From Frankiaceae bacterium (GTDB lineage Bacteria; Actinomycetota; Actinomycetes; JAFAQI01), in assembly GCA_030840585.1 (NCBI GenBank), contig JAVEEG010000211.1, positions 1 to 48,025 of the forward strand: a stretch of 48,025 bases of DNA, written 5' to 3'. The notes under the pieces are model-generated. The model did no database searches. It was not told the origin of the DNA and saw only the letters and a list, made by a program, of their open reading frames with translations. The translations under genes and the position numbers were made by a program. This document shows, piece after piece, positions 31,199 through 39,176 of the stretch; the stretch's first letter is position 1, and every line of letters begins with the position of its first letter.

Positions 31199-31399
31199 TG
31201 GACCGGGGCTTGGAGGGGCGCCACGAGGCAGCTTCAGCCCGGCCGTTGCCGGGTTATTTGACAAGAATTGAGCGTGGCGCGCGCTTAGTGCCGGGTTTGT
31301 CCGAATGTTTTTCTCGACAGCCGCGTAAGCAATAGTCATTCTCGCCGGTATCTCACTGGACCGTGAGGAGTCGTCTCCTCACAGAAAAGAGGTACGGCG

Positions 31400-32377
31400 A
31401 TGGCTAGAACGACACGGCGGCGAGCCGCGATCATCGGCGTAGGGGTCTGTCTGCTGGCAGCGTGGGCGGCACCAGCGTCCGCGCACTACGTCTACGAGGT
31501 GGGCTTCACCTATGAGTCCTCAGACTTCAACCAGTGCGTAATTGGCTACGCCGAAAGCTCACACGGCCAGGCCGGCAACGGATACATGAAGGGCTACGTG
31601 ATGGCCACGAAGTCCCACATCAGCGGCAGCGGCTCCCACGCGACAAGGTTCGATTGCAATGAAGACCTCGGTTCGCCCGCGTCGCACTGGATCCGGCCAC
31701 CACAGAACCTCGCCATCAAGGACTACTACTTCCGGCTCAACCCCAACCCGCAACACAACAAGGCGTTCCCAAGCGACTGGAGCGTGTGCGAGTACTCCGA
31801 CTGGTTCTACAACCAGAAGTCCTCGTATGTGTTGAGTATCGCGGGCGAGATGCGCGGGCCCACGATCTGCGGAAACGGCTACTACGGCACGCTCTCCTAC
31901 GGCGACGTCAACAACGGAGGATGGCTGACAGGCTCGATTTGGAGCGGCGGCCACAAGCTGCCTGTTGCCCCAAAGACCGACGTGAACTCGACCGGCGATG
32001 TCGGGATCAATAACGTCTACGCGGGCCTTGATGCCGCACTCGCTGGCACAACTGACGGCGAGGTGGGTACCGACGGCCTTCTCAACCCGAGCATCGGCAG
32101 CGTCACGGTCGCCGGACCTGACGGCAACCCCGTCCTCAACCCGAACACCGGTGAGCCCATCCTCGTGAACTTGGACGCGATGTCCACCCCGCCGACAAAT
32201 CTCCCCGGCAACGTGTTCCAAGTGGCAACGGACCTCGCCGGGCAACCTACTTTCGACCAATTGGGTCTGCCGACAGGCGTCAACGCGGGTCCGCACGTTG
32301 CCCCTGTCGACCTCGGTACCGAGTTCTATATCGTTCCCACTCATGTCGCGGCGGAAGCTCTCATCGGTGCCCCATAA
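31400..32377 (+). CDS. Secreted hypothetical protein carried in the element
   Basis: MARTTRRRAAIIGVGVCLLAAWAAPASAHYVYEVGFTYESSDFNQCVIGYAESSHG...; AAAAGAGG RBS upstream. Confidence 0.75.
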   Translation: MARTTRRRAAIIGVGVCLLAAWAAPASAHYVYEVGFTYESSDFNQCVIGYAESSHGQAGNGYMKGYVMATKSHISGSGSHATRFDCNEDLGSPASHWIRPPQNLAIKDYYFRLNPNPQHNKAFPSDWSVCEYSDWFYNQKSSYVLSIAGEMRGPTICGNGYYGTLSYGDVNNGGWLTGSIWSGGHKLPVAPKTDVNSTGDVGINNVYAGLDAALAGTTDGEVGTDGLLNPSIGSVTVAGPDGNPVLNPNTGEPILVNLDAMSTPPTNLPGNVFQVATDLAGQPTFDQLGLPTGVNAGPHVAPVDLGTEFYIVPTHVAAEALIGAP

Positions 32378-32543
32378 CCAGCGAAAGCGGCGCGCAGCCG
32401 CACTCGCGCTGCGCGCCGCCCTCGCTGGCGCTGTCGCGTTCGGCGCTGTCGCGTGCAAGGACTCGCCGCCACGCAACGATTGCAAGAAACTAGGGGTGTG
32501 CTTCCCAGGCCAGACGCCACCCATCACGCCGACGCCGACCTGA
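32343..32543 (+). CDS. Small secreted/lipoprotein-like protein overlapping the upstream gene
   Basis: MSRRKLSSVPHNQRKRRAAALALRAALAGAVAFGAVACKDSPPRNDCKKLGVCFPGQTPPITPTPT; overlaps the preceding CDS by 35 nt; FGAVAC lipobox-like. Confidence 0.5.
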   Translation: MSRRKLSSVPHNQRKRRAAALALRAALAGAVAFGAVACKDSPPRNDCKKLGVCFPGQTPPITPTPT

Positions 32544-32772
32544 CGCCCCGCACCTACCCCGAAGTGCCCTCGTCCTCGGACGGGGGCGCTTCCTTTTTGT
32601 CGTCCGGCTTGACGGCCAGCAGGGCGCTCTCGGCGTCGAGTGGCGCGAGGCTCACCCGCTCGTCGTCGTCGCGCTCGGTCACGCGGTTCACGGTACGCCA
32701 CGGGCCCGTGGACCGGCCGGGAGTCGAACCCGAAGATCGGCTATCCAAGGGCCTTACGCGCACCGACGCAAC

Positions 32773-32808
32773 CGGCCGGGATTCGCCGTGATCAGCGAAT
32801 CCCGGCCG
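32773..32808. terminator. Perfect 14-bp stem-loop
   Basis: CGGCCGGGATTCGC-CGTGATCA-GCGAATCCCGGCCG. Confidence 0.6.
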
Positions 32809-32874
32809 CCATCTTTGTCCACAACCGCGCCCGAAACAACGGGATTTCCCATTGCTACCGCCTAGGCTTCCGAT

Positions 32875-33900
32875 GTGCGTGAGGAGCCGACTCCGGGGCA
32901 GTTGGAGAGCAGCCGCGTGTCCCGGGTGGCCCGACAGCAGCTCGACCGGGTCGAGGTGGCCGTTCACTACATGGAGCAGGCTGCGCAACTGCTCGCCGAA
33001 AGCGGCTTGCCCGTTGACGCATCGTTGGATGACGCGATCAAGCGCACCCGCGACGCCCGCCGGTCCCTGCGGGCGAAGGTCTCCGGATGGGTGGAGTCGC
33101 GTCGCCGACCCAAGGCCAACCCCTCTGCCGAGCGATGCACAGTGTTTCTCGACGAGTGCGGTCAGCACATGGTCACCGCACCGGATTCCTTTCCCGTGTT
33201 CGTGCTCGCTGCCGTAATTATCCGTGATGTCGACTATCCGGTGGTCGACGCTGCCTGGAAGCGATGGAAGATCGAAAACCTCGGCAAGGACGCCCTGGTT
33301 CACGAGCCAGATATCCGGAGGCTGCGGTATGCCTTCATGGGCCAGGAGGAGGCAATTGAGCGGCTGCCCGCGATTCTGGCCTCTCTGGATTTTGTGGCAA
33401 TCGCGGTTGTGGTGCATCGCACGGATTACGTCGCCGATTTCGGCACCGGACCAATAGACGAAAGCCTCCCCCAACACGCCTACCTGCTGGCCCTCGACGT
33501 ACTGACCGAGCGGCTGGCGCTAGCCCTGGACCGACACTTCGACGGAGCGACAGCGCATGTGGTTGCGGAGTCTCGCGGCACCAAGGAAGATGCCCAGCTT
33601 CAACACGAGTTCGCCCGCCTTCACCTTCAAGGCACGTCGTACATCTCGCCGGCATGGTTCCGGCAGCAACTACATCCGGGCATCAAGTTCATGGGCAAGC
33701 AGGAGAACAACACCGGGCTTCAGTTGGCCGACTTGCTCGCTCGTCCGGTCGGCGAGAAAGTGTTGGATCCTGAAAGCGATCCCGACCGATGGAGTGTGTT
33801 CCGCGACAAACTCTGTCCGGGCGAAGAAACGAAGAATTCGATTCTCGGATTGAAGATTTTGCCGTGGCGCGAGAAGTACAAAGACATTTGGAAAAGCTGA
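32875..33900 (+). CDS. DUF3800 domain protein
   Basis: CTVFLDECGQHM (FxDESG-like), AHVVAESRGTKEDAQLQHEF, NTGLQLADLLARPVG; typical DUF3800 layout. GTG start. Confidence 0.8.
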   Translation: MREEPTPGQLESSRVSRVARQQLDRVEVAVHYMEQAAQLLAESGLPVDASLDDAIKRTRDARRSLRAKVSGWVESRRRPKANPSAERCTVFLDECGQHMVTAPDSFPVFVLAAVIIRDVDYPVVDAAWKRWKIENLGKDALVHEPDIRRLRYAFMGQEEAIERLPAILASLDFVAIAVVVHRTDYVADFGTGPIDESLPQHAYLLALDVLTERLALALDRHFDGATAHVVAESRGTKEDAQLQHEFARLHLQGTSYISPAWFRQQLHPGIKFMGKQENNTGLQLADLLARPVGEKVLDPESDPDRWSVFRDKLCPGEETKNSILGLKILPWREKYKDIWKS

Positions 33901-33926
33901 AGGGGCTGCTCGTAAGAGCAACCCCT
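33901..33926 (+). terminator. Stem-loop after DUF3800 gene
   Basis: AGGGGcTGCTC-GTAA-GAGCAaCCCCT immediately downstream of the stop codon. Confidence 0.7.
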
Positions 33927-34030
33927 ATCCGCCGACCAGGCAAATGCCAAGCCCACTTGCTGTCCACCCTACACAGTTGCTACGACAGTTCAAGCCGCCG
34001 AACGGGTGGACTTGCTTGACGTGTCGAGCG

Positions 34031-35082
34031 CTACGCCGCGCCGGTCAGTGGCTTGTACGTGAGCCGCCGACCCCCGGTCTGCTCGACCAGCACCCGCATC
34101 CGGGTCGAGTCGTCCAGCTTGTGCGTGGTCCGTAGGAAATCGTGCTGGGCGAGGTAGCGGGCCAGGTGCTCGCGGCTGACGTGGTGGTGCGTGCCGTCGA
34201 TCGACCGCTTGACATGGCCGAAATACGCCTCGACCTGATTGGTCGTATAGCCGTTGGCGTTCACGTACTCGTCGCGGCAATGGACGACGCGCTCATGGCC
34301 CTTCATCTCGCCGGAGAACGCGCCGTAGCCCTTCGCCTCGTCGGTGACCAGGGTTGTCGCGCCCATCTCGACCTCATCGGCGATAGCGGCGCGCAGCGTG
34401 CCGCCTTTCACGTCGGCGATCACACGGGAACGAACCTCGCCCGTGCGGGTATCCACACCAGCGCGAACACGACTGGCTTGTCGGTCTTGATGCGCGTGCC
34501 CATCCAGCCGCGCCGTGGCGCACGCTTCGCCTTCGATTGGTTCTGCGGCTTGCCGCCGTACCACGACTCGTCGGCCGCGACCGTGCCGGACAGCAGGCCT
34601 GCCAGTGGGTCGCGCTTCATCGCCTCACGGATGCGGTGGAGCATGAACCACGCGGTCTTGTTCGTGAGGTCGTACTTGCGCTCGATCTCTCGCGCGGCTA
34701 AGCCGTTCTTCGACGCGACCATTTCCAAGATCACCAGCACCCAGGTCCGCACCGGGATCTTCGTGCCGGGAAAGATCGTGCCGACCAGCACGGTGAACTG
34801 CTTGCGGCAGGCGTTGCACTTCCACACCCGCCGCTCGGTCGGCTTGCCCGTCCGGGTCGCGCGGGACACGCCGTTCACGGGCTGCAGGTGGGTCGCCTGG
34901 CCGACCGTGCCGCAATGCGGGCACACCGGCTCCGAACCCCAACGCAACTGCTCAAGCGGCTCATACGCCGCCGCTTCGGACGTGAGGCGGCGCATCAGCG
35001 ATGGGACCGAAACTCTTGCTTCACAACCCGATAGTGGCAGGCGGGTGCGACAGTTTTTCTGCCTTCCGACCTGCGACAACAC
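34031..35082 (-). pseudogene. IS1595-family (ISXO2-like) transposase, frameshifted
   Basis: ORF 34420..35082 (CPHCGTVGQ...WKCNACRKQFTVLVGTIFPGTKIPVRTWVLVILEMVASKNGLAAREIERKYDLTNKTAWFMLHRIREAMKR...VAADESWYGGKP) continues in another frame in 34031..34564 (VDTRTGEVRSRVIADVKGG...TLVTDEAKGYGAF...HRDEYVNANGYTTNQVEAYFGHVKRSIDGTHHHVSREHLARYLAQHDF). Frames join at a GTGTG (plus-strand CACAC 34454-34458). Confidence 0.85.
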
Positions 35083-35106
35083 CGGGAGGCAACACGGACT
35101 TTCCGA

Positions 35107-36555
35107 CTAGGCCGTGGCAGCGGCGGCGCCCTTGTCGCTCGCAACCAACTCCTCGGCCGTGGGCAGCGCGCGGCCCGACGTGGGCGGCGTGAGCGGGAGT
35201 TCCGTGACGACAGCACCTTTGGGCATCAGCGGCCCATAGAACTCGTCCTTGGCGTCGAGAAGCGACTGAACGGTGACCAGCGTGATGTCCAACCCGTCCT
35301 GCACTCGGGCGCGCGCCACCTCTTCACGTGCGTTGCGCGTGAACGAGAAGGCGATGATGTAGCCCGTCGTCTTGCCGGCTCGGCGCATTGCCGTCTCGAA
35401 GTTGTCGACCACGTTGCGCCCCACCTTGTCCGACTGTTTGACCTGGATGGGGTCGTGGACCATGAACGAGTAGCCATCGATTCCCATGTCTCCGGACTTG
35501 CGGGGGGCCGATGTGCCGAACACCTTGGAAATGATCCAGTTCTGGAACTCGAAGGGCTTCAGCGTCCGTAGGGCGTCGGCCGTTGTCGGGAGTCCAACGA
35601 GGCTGGCCCGCACAGCGCCGTTCGTGGCCTTGATCAGCCGCCGCTGCACCAGGTTGACGGCCGTAGGCGAAATGTCGATGCCCACCCATTGTCGACCAAG
35701 GCGCTGCGCCACCGCGATAGTCGTGCCGCAGCCACAGAACGGGTCGAGCACAACGTCGCCCTTGTCCGAGCTTTGCTCGATGATGCGTTCCAGCAGCGCC
35801 TCGGGCTTCTGCGTCGGATAGCCGAGACGTTCGCGCGCCATCGGGTTGAGCGCGTTCACGTCCGTCCACACGTCGTCGATCTGCACCCGGCCGCTGCTCT
35901 CGTTCAAGTACTGCTTGTAGGAATACTTCGCACCGGGCCGAACGGGCTGGATGAGGCGGTCCTCGCGCTCCAGGCGCTCCAACGTTTCCTGGCTATAGGT
36001 CTTCAGTAGCGTCTTGCGGTAATAGCCGCGAGAGTCTTTCCACTTGAACCGCGCCAGGTATTGCTGGCTGTACGGGAGGGTCGGTGGATGCCAGGTCCAG
36101 GTCTTGCCCTTCGTATAGAACAGGATCAGGTCGTGGCTGCGAGGTAACTGCTGCGCGCGGGCTTTGCTGCTTCCGGAGAACGGCGTTCGCTTCCACACCA
36201 CCTCATTGCGGAAATGCTCCGGGCCGAACACGGCGTCGAGCATCTGCTTCAGGTAATGACTGGCGTGAGGGTCGCAATGGAGGTAGAGGGAGCCTGTTGG
36301 CTTCAGTACCCGGTGCATCTCCTGCACGCGATCGCGCATCCAGCCGAGATAGACCTGAAGGCCGCCTTCCCAGCGGTCCTCGAATGATCGAACCTCGGCC
36401 TCATCGCCCCAAATCACCTCGTAGGTGCGGTTGCTGAAGAAGGGCGGATCCAGGTAGATGAGGTCAACCGATTCGGCCGGCATGTGCGCGAGCCGTGACA
36501 GGTTGTCCTCGCAATACAAGACGCCTGTTTCCAGCGTCGACCCACGTGTGGGCAT
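35107..36555 (-). CDS. DNA methyltransferase (beta-class order) fused to Mrr-like nuclease domain
   Basis: Motif IV LIYLDPPFFSNRTYE, NPMARERLGYPTQKPEALLERII, motif I VLDPFCGCGTTIAVAQRLGRQWVGIDIS; C-terminal FEFQNWIISKVFGTSAPRKSGDMGIDGYSFMVHDPIQVKQSDKVGRNVVDNFETAMRRAGKTTGYIIAFSFT (Mrr-like D...QVK). Confidence 0.88.
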   Translation of the reverse strand: MPTRGSTLETGVLYCEDNLSRLAHMPAESVDLIYLDPPFFSNRTYEVIWGDEAEVRSFEDRWEGGLQVYLGWMRDRVQEMHRVLKPTGSLYLHCDPHASHYLKQMLDAVFGPEHFRNEVVWKRTPFSGSSKARAQQLPRSHDLILFYTKGKTWTWHPPTLPYSQQYLARFKWKDSRGYYRKTLLKTYSQETLERLEREDRLIQPVRPGAKYSYKQYLNESSGRVQIDDVWTDVNALNPMARERLGYPTQKPEALLERIIEQSSDKGDVVLDPFCGCGTTIAVAQRLGRQWVGIDISPTAVNLVQRRLIKATNGAVRASLVGLPTTADALRTLKPFEFQNWIISKVFGTSAPRKSGDMGIDGYSFMVHDPIQVKQSDKVGRNVVDNFETAMRRAGKTTGYIIAFSFTRNAREEVARARVQDGLDITLVTVQSLLDAKDEFYGPLMPKGAVVTELPLTPPTSGRALPTAEELVASDKGAAAATA

Positions 36556-36632
36556 AGCGCCTCCTGGGGGAAGTCAGGACTCGCTGAGCCCGACTTGGAT
36601 ATCAGGGAATTCACAAACCCACTAGCCGGTCG

Positions 36633-36695
36633 TCCGGACGTGTTACTGAATCGTGATACCCGTGATGATCTTGGTGTGTCACGTAACTCATCACC
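36633..36695. repeat. Right terminal inverted repeat
   Basis: Reverse complement reads GGTGATGAGTTACGTGACACACCAAGATC-9 nt-ATCACGATTCAGTAACACG. Confidence 0.85.
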
Positions 36696-37095
36696 GCGGT
36701 CACCGAGCTGCGTCAACGCCTCCGGCAGCGAGAGACCGGCGCGGACCGCGGACGCGAGATTGTCGACGACGTCCGGCCACAGGTCGCGCCGTTCGGCCGC
36801 CCGCAACCGACCCCGGCGCAACACCAGCGCGACCGGTGCGTACGCACCAAACCCGCCGAACGCCAACGCGATCGCGAGCGATCCCGAGACCGCCGCCACC
36901 GCGAGGAACACGAACAGTCCGCAGCCGGCGACCCCGGCGGACAACCGGTGCCGCGACGAACCGGGGAGGCCGGCTCGGCTGCATGCCTCGGCCAGCCAGC
37001 CGGGGGCCCGATGGCGCCGCCGGCCGCGACCACCGGGCGCGCAGTAACAGCAGCGCACCGAGCCCGGCGAGCAGGCCGACGGCAGCACCGGTCAC
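36696..37095 (-). pseudogene. tadB-like (T2SSF-family) 5' remnant, frameshifted and truncated
   Basis: GTG start at 37095 overlaps the tadA stop (GTGA). Frame 1 VTGAAVGLLAGLGALLLLRARWSRPAAPSGPRLA then frame shift to LAEACSRAGLPGSSRHRLSAGVAG...LWPDVVDNLASAVRAGLSLPEALTQLGDR; ends at the mobile element. Confidence 0.75.
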
Positions 37096-38333
37096 CGGCT
37101 GCCCTCGTCGGGCGGCGAAAACAGGAGCCGGGCCAGGTCGATGCCGGTGGCGACGAACCGTTCCGGGTGCGGCGGCCATCCGTCCGCGCGGACCAAACGG
37201 CCGCCGCGCGTGACGAACAGATCCGCCACCTCGATTACGTCGCCTTCGACCCGGCCCGGCACGCCGACGATCTCGCTCACGATGCGCCGGCCCTGTCCGT
37301 CGCGCGCAATATGCACGACGACGTCAACACTGTTGGCCACCGTCGGTACGACGAACGCGTGGGTCACGTTCTCGCCCGCGAGCAGTGGCAGCGTGCACAT
37401 CTTCGTGATCGCCTCACGCGCCGAGTTGGCGTGCAGCGAACACATCCCGGGGACGCCGGAGTTCAAGGCGACCAGAAGATCCAGGCACTCTTCCTGCCGG
37501 ACCTCACCGACGATGAGCCGATCCGGACGCATCCGGAGCGACTCTTTGACCAAGCGCCGCAACGTGATCTCGCCGGTGCCCTCGAGATTCGGTGGGCGGG
37601 TCTGCATGGCGACGACGTCGGGCAGCGACAGCCGTAGCTCGAACACTTCCTCGCACGTCACGACCCGTTCCCGCGCCGGGATCGCGGCGGCCAGGCAGTT
37701 GAGCAGCGTCGTCTTGCCGGCCTGAGTCCCGCCGGCGACGAGGATGTTCAGCCCGGCCGCGACAGCCGCGTCCAGGAACGCGGCCGCGGCCCGGGTCAAC
37801 GTGCCGAGAGCGACGAGTTCGTCCAGCGAGTACGCCGACAGCACGAACTTGCGAATGTTCACGGCCCAATGCCTTCGCGTGACGTCGGGGATGACGACGT
37901 GCAAGCGGGAACCGTCAGGCAAGGACGCGTCGACGAACGGCGCGCTCAGATCGAGCCGGCGGCCGGAGGTCTTCAGCATTCGCTCGACGAGTTCGCGAAC
38001 TTCGCGGTCGGCGAGCACCGTCGTCGTCAGTTCCGGTCCGGCCCGCCGGGCGACGAACACCCGGCCCGGCTCGTTGATCCAGATCTCCTCGACGCCGGGA
38101 TCGTCGAGGTAGCGCTGCAACGGCCCGAAGCCGGCGACCGCGTCGTACACCTCGCGGGCGGTCGCCGTAGCGTCACCGAGATCCGGCAGCGACGTCGTCA
38201 GCCGCCGCTGCGAGTAGCTGGCGACGACGTCATCGACGATGCGGCGGATTGCGGCGGCGTCGACCGCGGGGTCCAAGGCGCGGCTGCGCACCTGCTCCCG
38301 GACCTCGTCCTCGACAATCCCGACCGCCAGCAC
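37092..38333 (-). CDS. tadA: TadA/CpaF-family secretion ATPase
   Basis: FGPLQRYLDDPGVEEIWINEP, GGTQAGKTTLLNCLAAAIPARERVVTCEEVFEL, RPDRLIVGEVRQEECLDLLVALNSGVPGMCSLHANSAREAITKM. Confidence 0.92.
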   Translation of the reverse strand: MLAVGIVEDEVREQVRSRALDPAVDAAAIRRIVDDVVASYSQRRLTTSLPDLGDATATAREVYDAVAGFGPLQRYLDDPGVEEIWINEPGRVFVARRAGPELTTTVLADREVRELVERMLKTSGRRLDLSAPFVDASLPDGSRLHVVIPDVTRRHWAVNIRKFVLSAYSLDELVALGTLTRAAAAFLDAAVAAGLNILVAGGTQAGKTTLLNCLAAAIPARERVVTCEEVFELRLSLPDVVAMQTRPPNLEGTGEITLRRLVKESLRMRPDRLIVGEVRQEECLDLLVALNSGVPGMCSLHANSAREAITKMCTLPLLAGENVTHAFVVPTVANSVDVVVHIARDGQGRRIVSEIVGVPGRVEGDVIEVADLFVTRGGRLVRADGWPPHPERFVATGIDLARLLFSPPDEGSR

Positions 38334-38551
38334 GACAACTCCCGACTACGACAAGTGAGAAACGTGTCGGTAGGTATACGTGCTCAAGCGGGTCGGGCGC
38401 AACCCCCCTTGTGGACAACCCGGTTTCCGGGCCACCGCGGGCCCACGCTACGGGTGTGCCTACCCGTCAAACCTATGTTGCCAGCCGATACCGACGCATG
38501 GGAAGGTCCGGAACGTCGTCTATGTGCCACTTGTCGGGAGGTATCCACCGC

Positions 38552-38701
38552 ATGATCCGCCTTGCCATCGTGGTCGCGGCCACGGCCGTTGCGTCGCTGC
38601 TCGCCGCCGCGCCCGCATCGGCCACCGAGAGCTGCCACACGATCCACGGTCCCTTCCCGACGGTCGAGATGTGCATCAACATCCCCGTTCCCATCCAGTG
38701 A
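38552..38701 (+). CDS. Small secreted peptide precursor (49 aa)
   Basis: MIRLAIVVAATAVASLLAAAPASA signal followed by TESCHTIHGPFPTVEMCINIPVPIQ. Confidence 0.5.
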   Translation: MIRLAIVVAATAVASLLAAAPASATESCHTIHGPFPTVEMCINIPVPIQ

Positions 38702-38709
38702 GGTCTCGC

Positions 38710-38967
38710 ATGCACGTCAACAAGCTCACCGCCACGCTCGTCGGGGCAGCCGCGCTCACGGCCGGGCTCGGCACCGCTGCGTCAGCCAGCACGGCCACCA
38801 CGGCGTCCAACCTGCCGATCGTCACCGTCACGCACGACAACGGCGGCGTGCAGGTCTACACCGGCGTGCCCGGTCAGCCGCTGCTCAGCGCCTCGGTCGA
38901 CAACCGCGGCATCTGCGGCGGCTTCAGCTACGAGGAAGGCTTCTGCATCCCGGTCAGCGTGGGCTGA
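38710..38967 (+). CDS. Small secreted protein (85 aa)
   Basis: Signal peptide MHVNKLTATLVGAAALTAGLGTAASA; two Cys near C-terminus (RGICGGFSYEEGFCIPVSVG). Confidence 0.55.
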   Translation: MHVNKLTATLVGAAALTAGLGTAASASTATTASNLPIVTVTHDNGGVQVYTGVPGQPLLSASVDNRGICGGFSYEEGFCIPVSVG

Positions 38968-39176
38968 CCAACCGACCCGCCCGAGCGGCCGCAACCGGCG
39001 GCACCTTCGGGCAAAGCGTGGCCCCCACCAGCGGGGTGTAATCCACTTCAACAGTGAGGCTGTAACAGATCGTGGCCAGCACCCGCTGATCACGGTCAGG
39101 CCCAGAGGTAGGCATCGGCAGCCGCATCGAAGTGGCGGTCGCCAACACGACGAGAGCAATGGAAACGGGGTGGGAG

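Larger units (their letters stand above)
31138..36695. mobile_element. ~5.56 kb IS1595-family-like element with passenger genes
   Basis: Terminal inverted repeats GGTGATGAGTgACGTGACACACCAAGATC (31138-31166) and reverse complement GGTGATGAGTtACGTGACACACCAAGATC (36695-36667), followed inward by ATCACGgTTCgGTAACgCG / ATCACGaTTCaGTAACaCG. Contains an ISXO2/IS1595-like transposase; flanked by broken tad genes. Confidence 0.8.

Noticed and set aside
31559-32701. 380-aa minus-strand ORF opposite the element's secreted gene
   Set aside because: Shadow ORF; the plus-strand product has a signal peptide and RBS.
32554-33477. 307-aa minus-strand ORF overlapping DUF3800
   Set aside because: No recognisable motif, covers a stem-loop and tRNA-like sequence, and lies antisense to a convincing DUF3800 gene.
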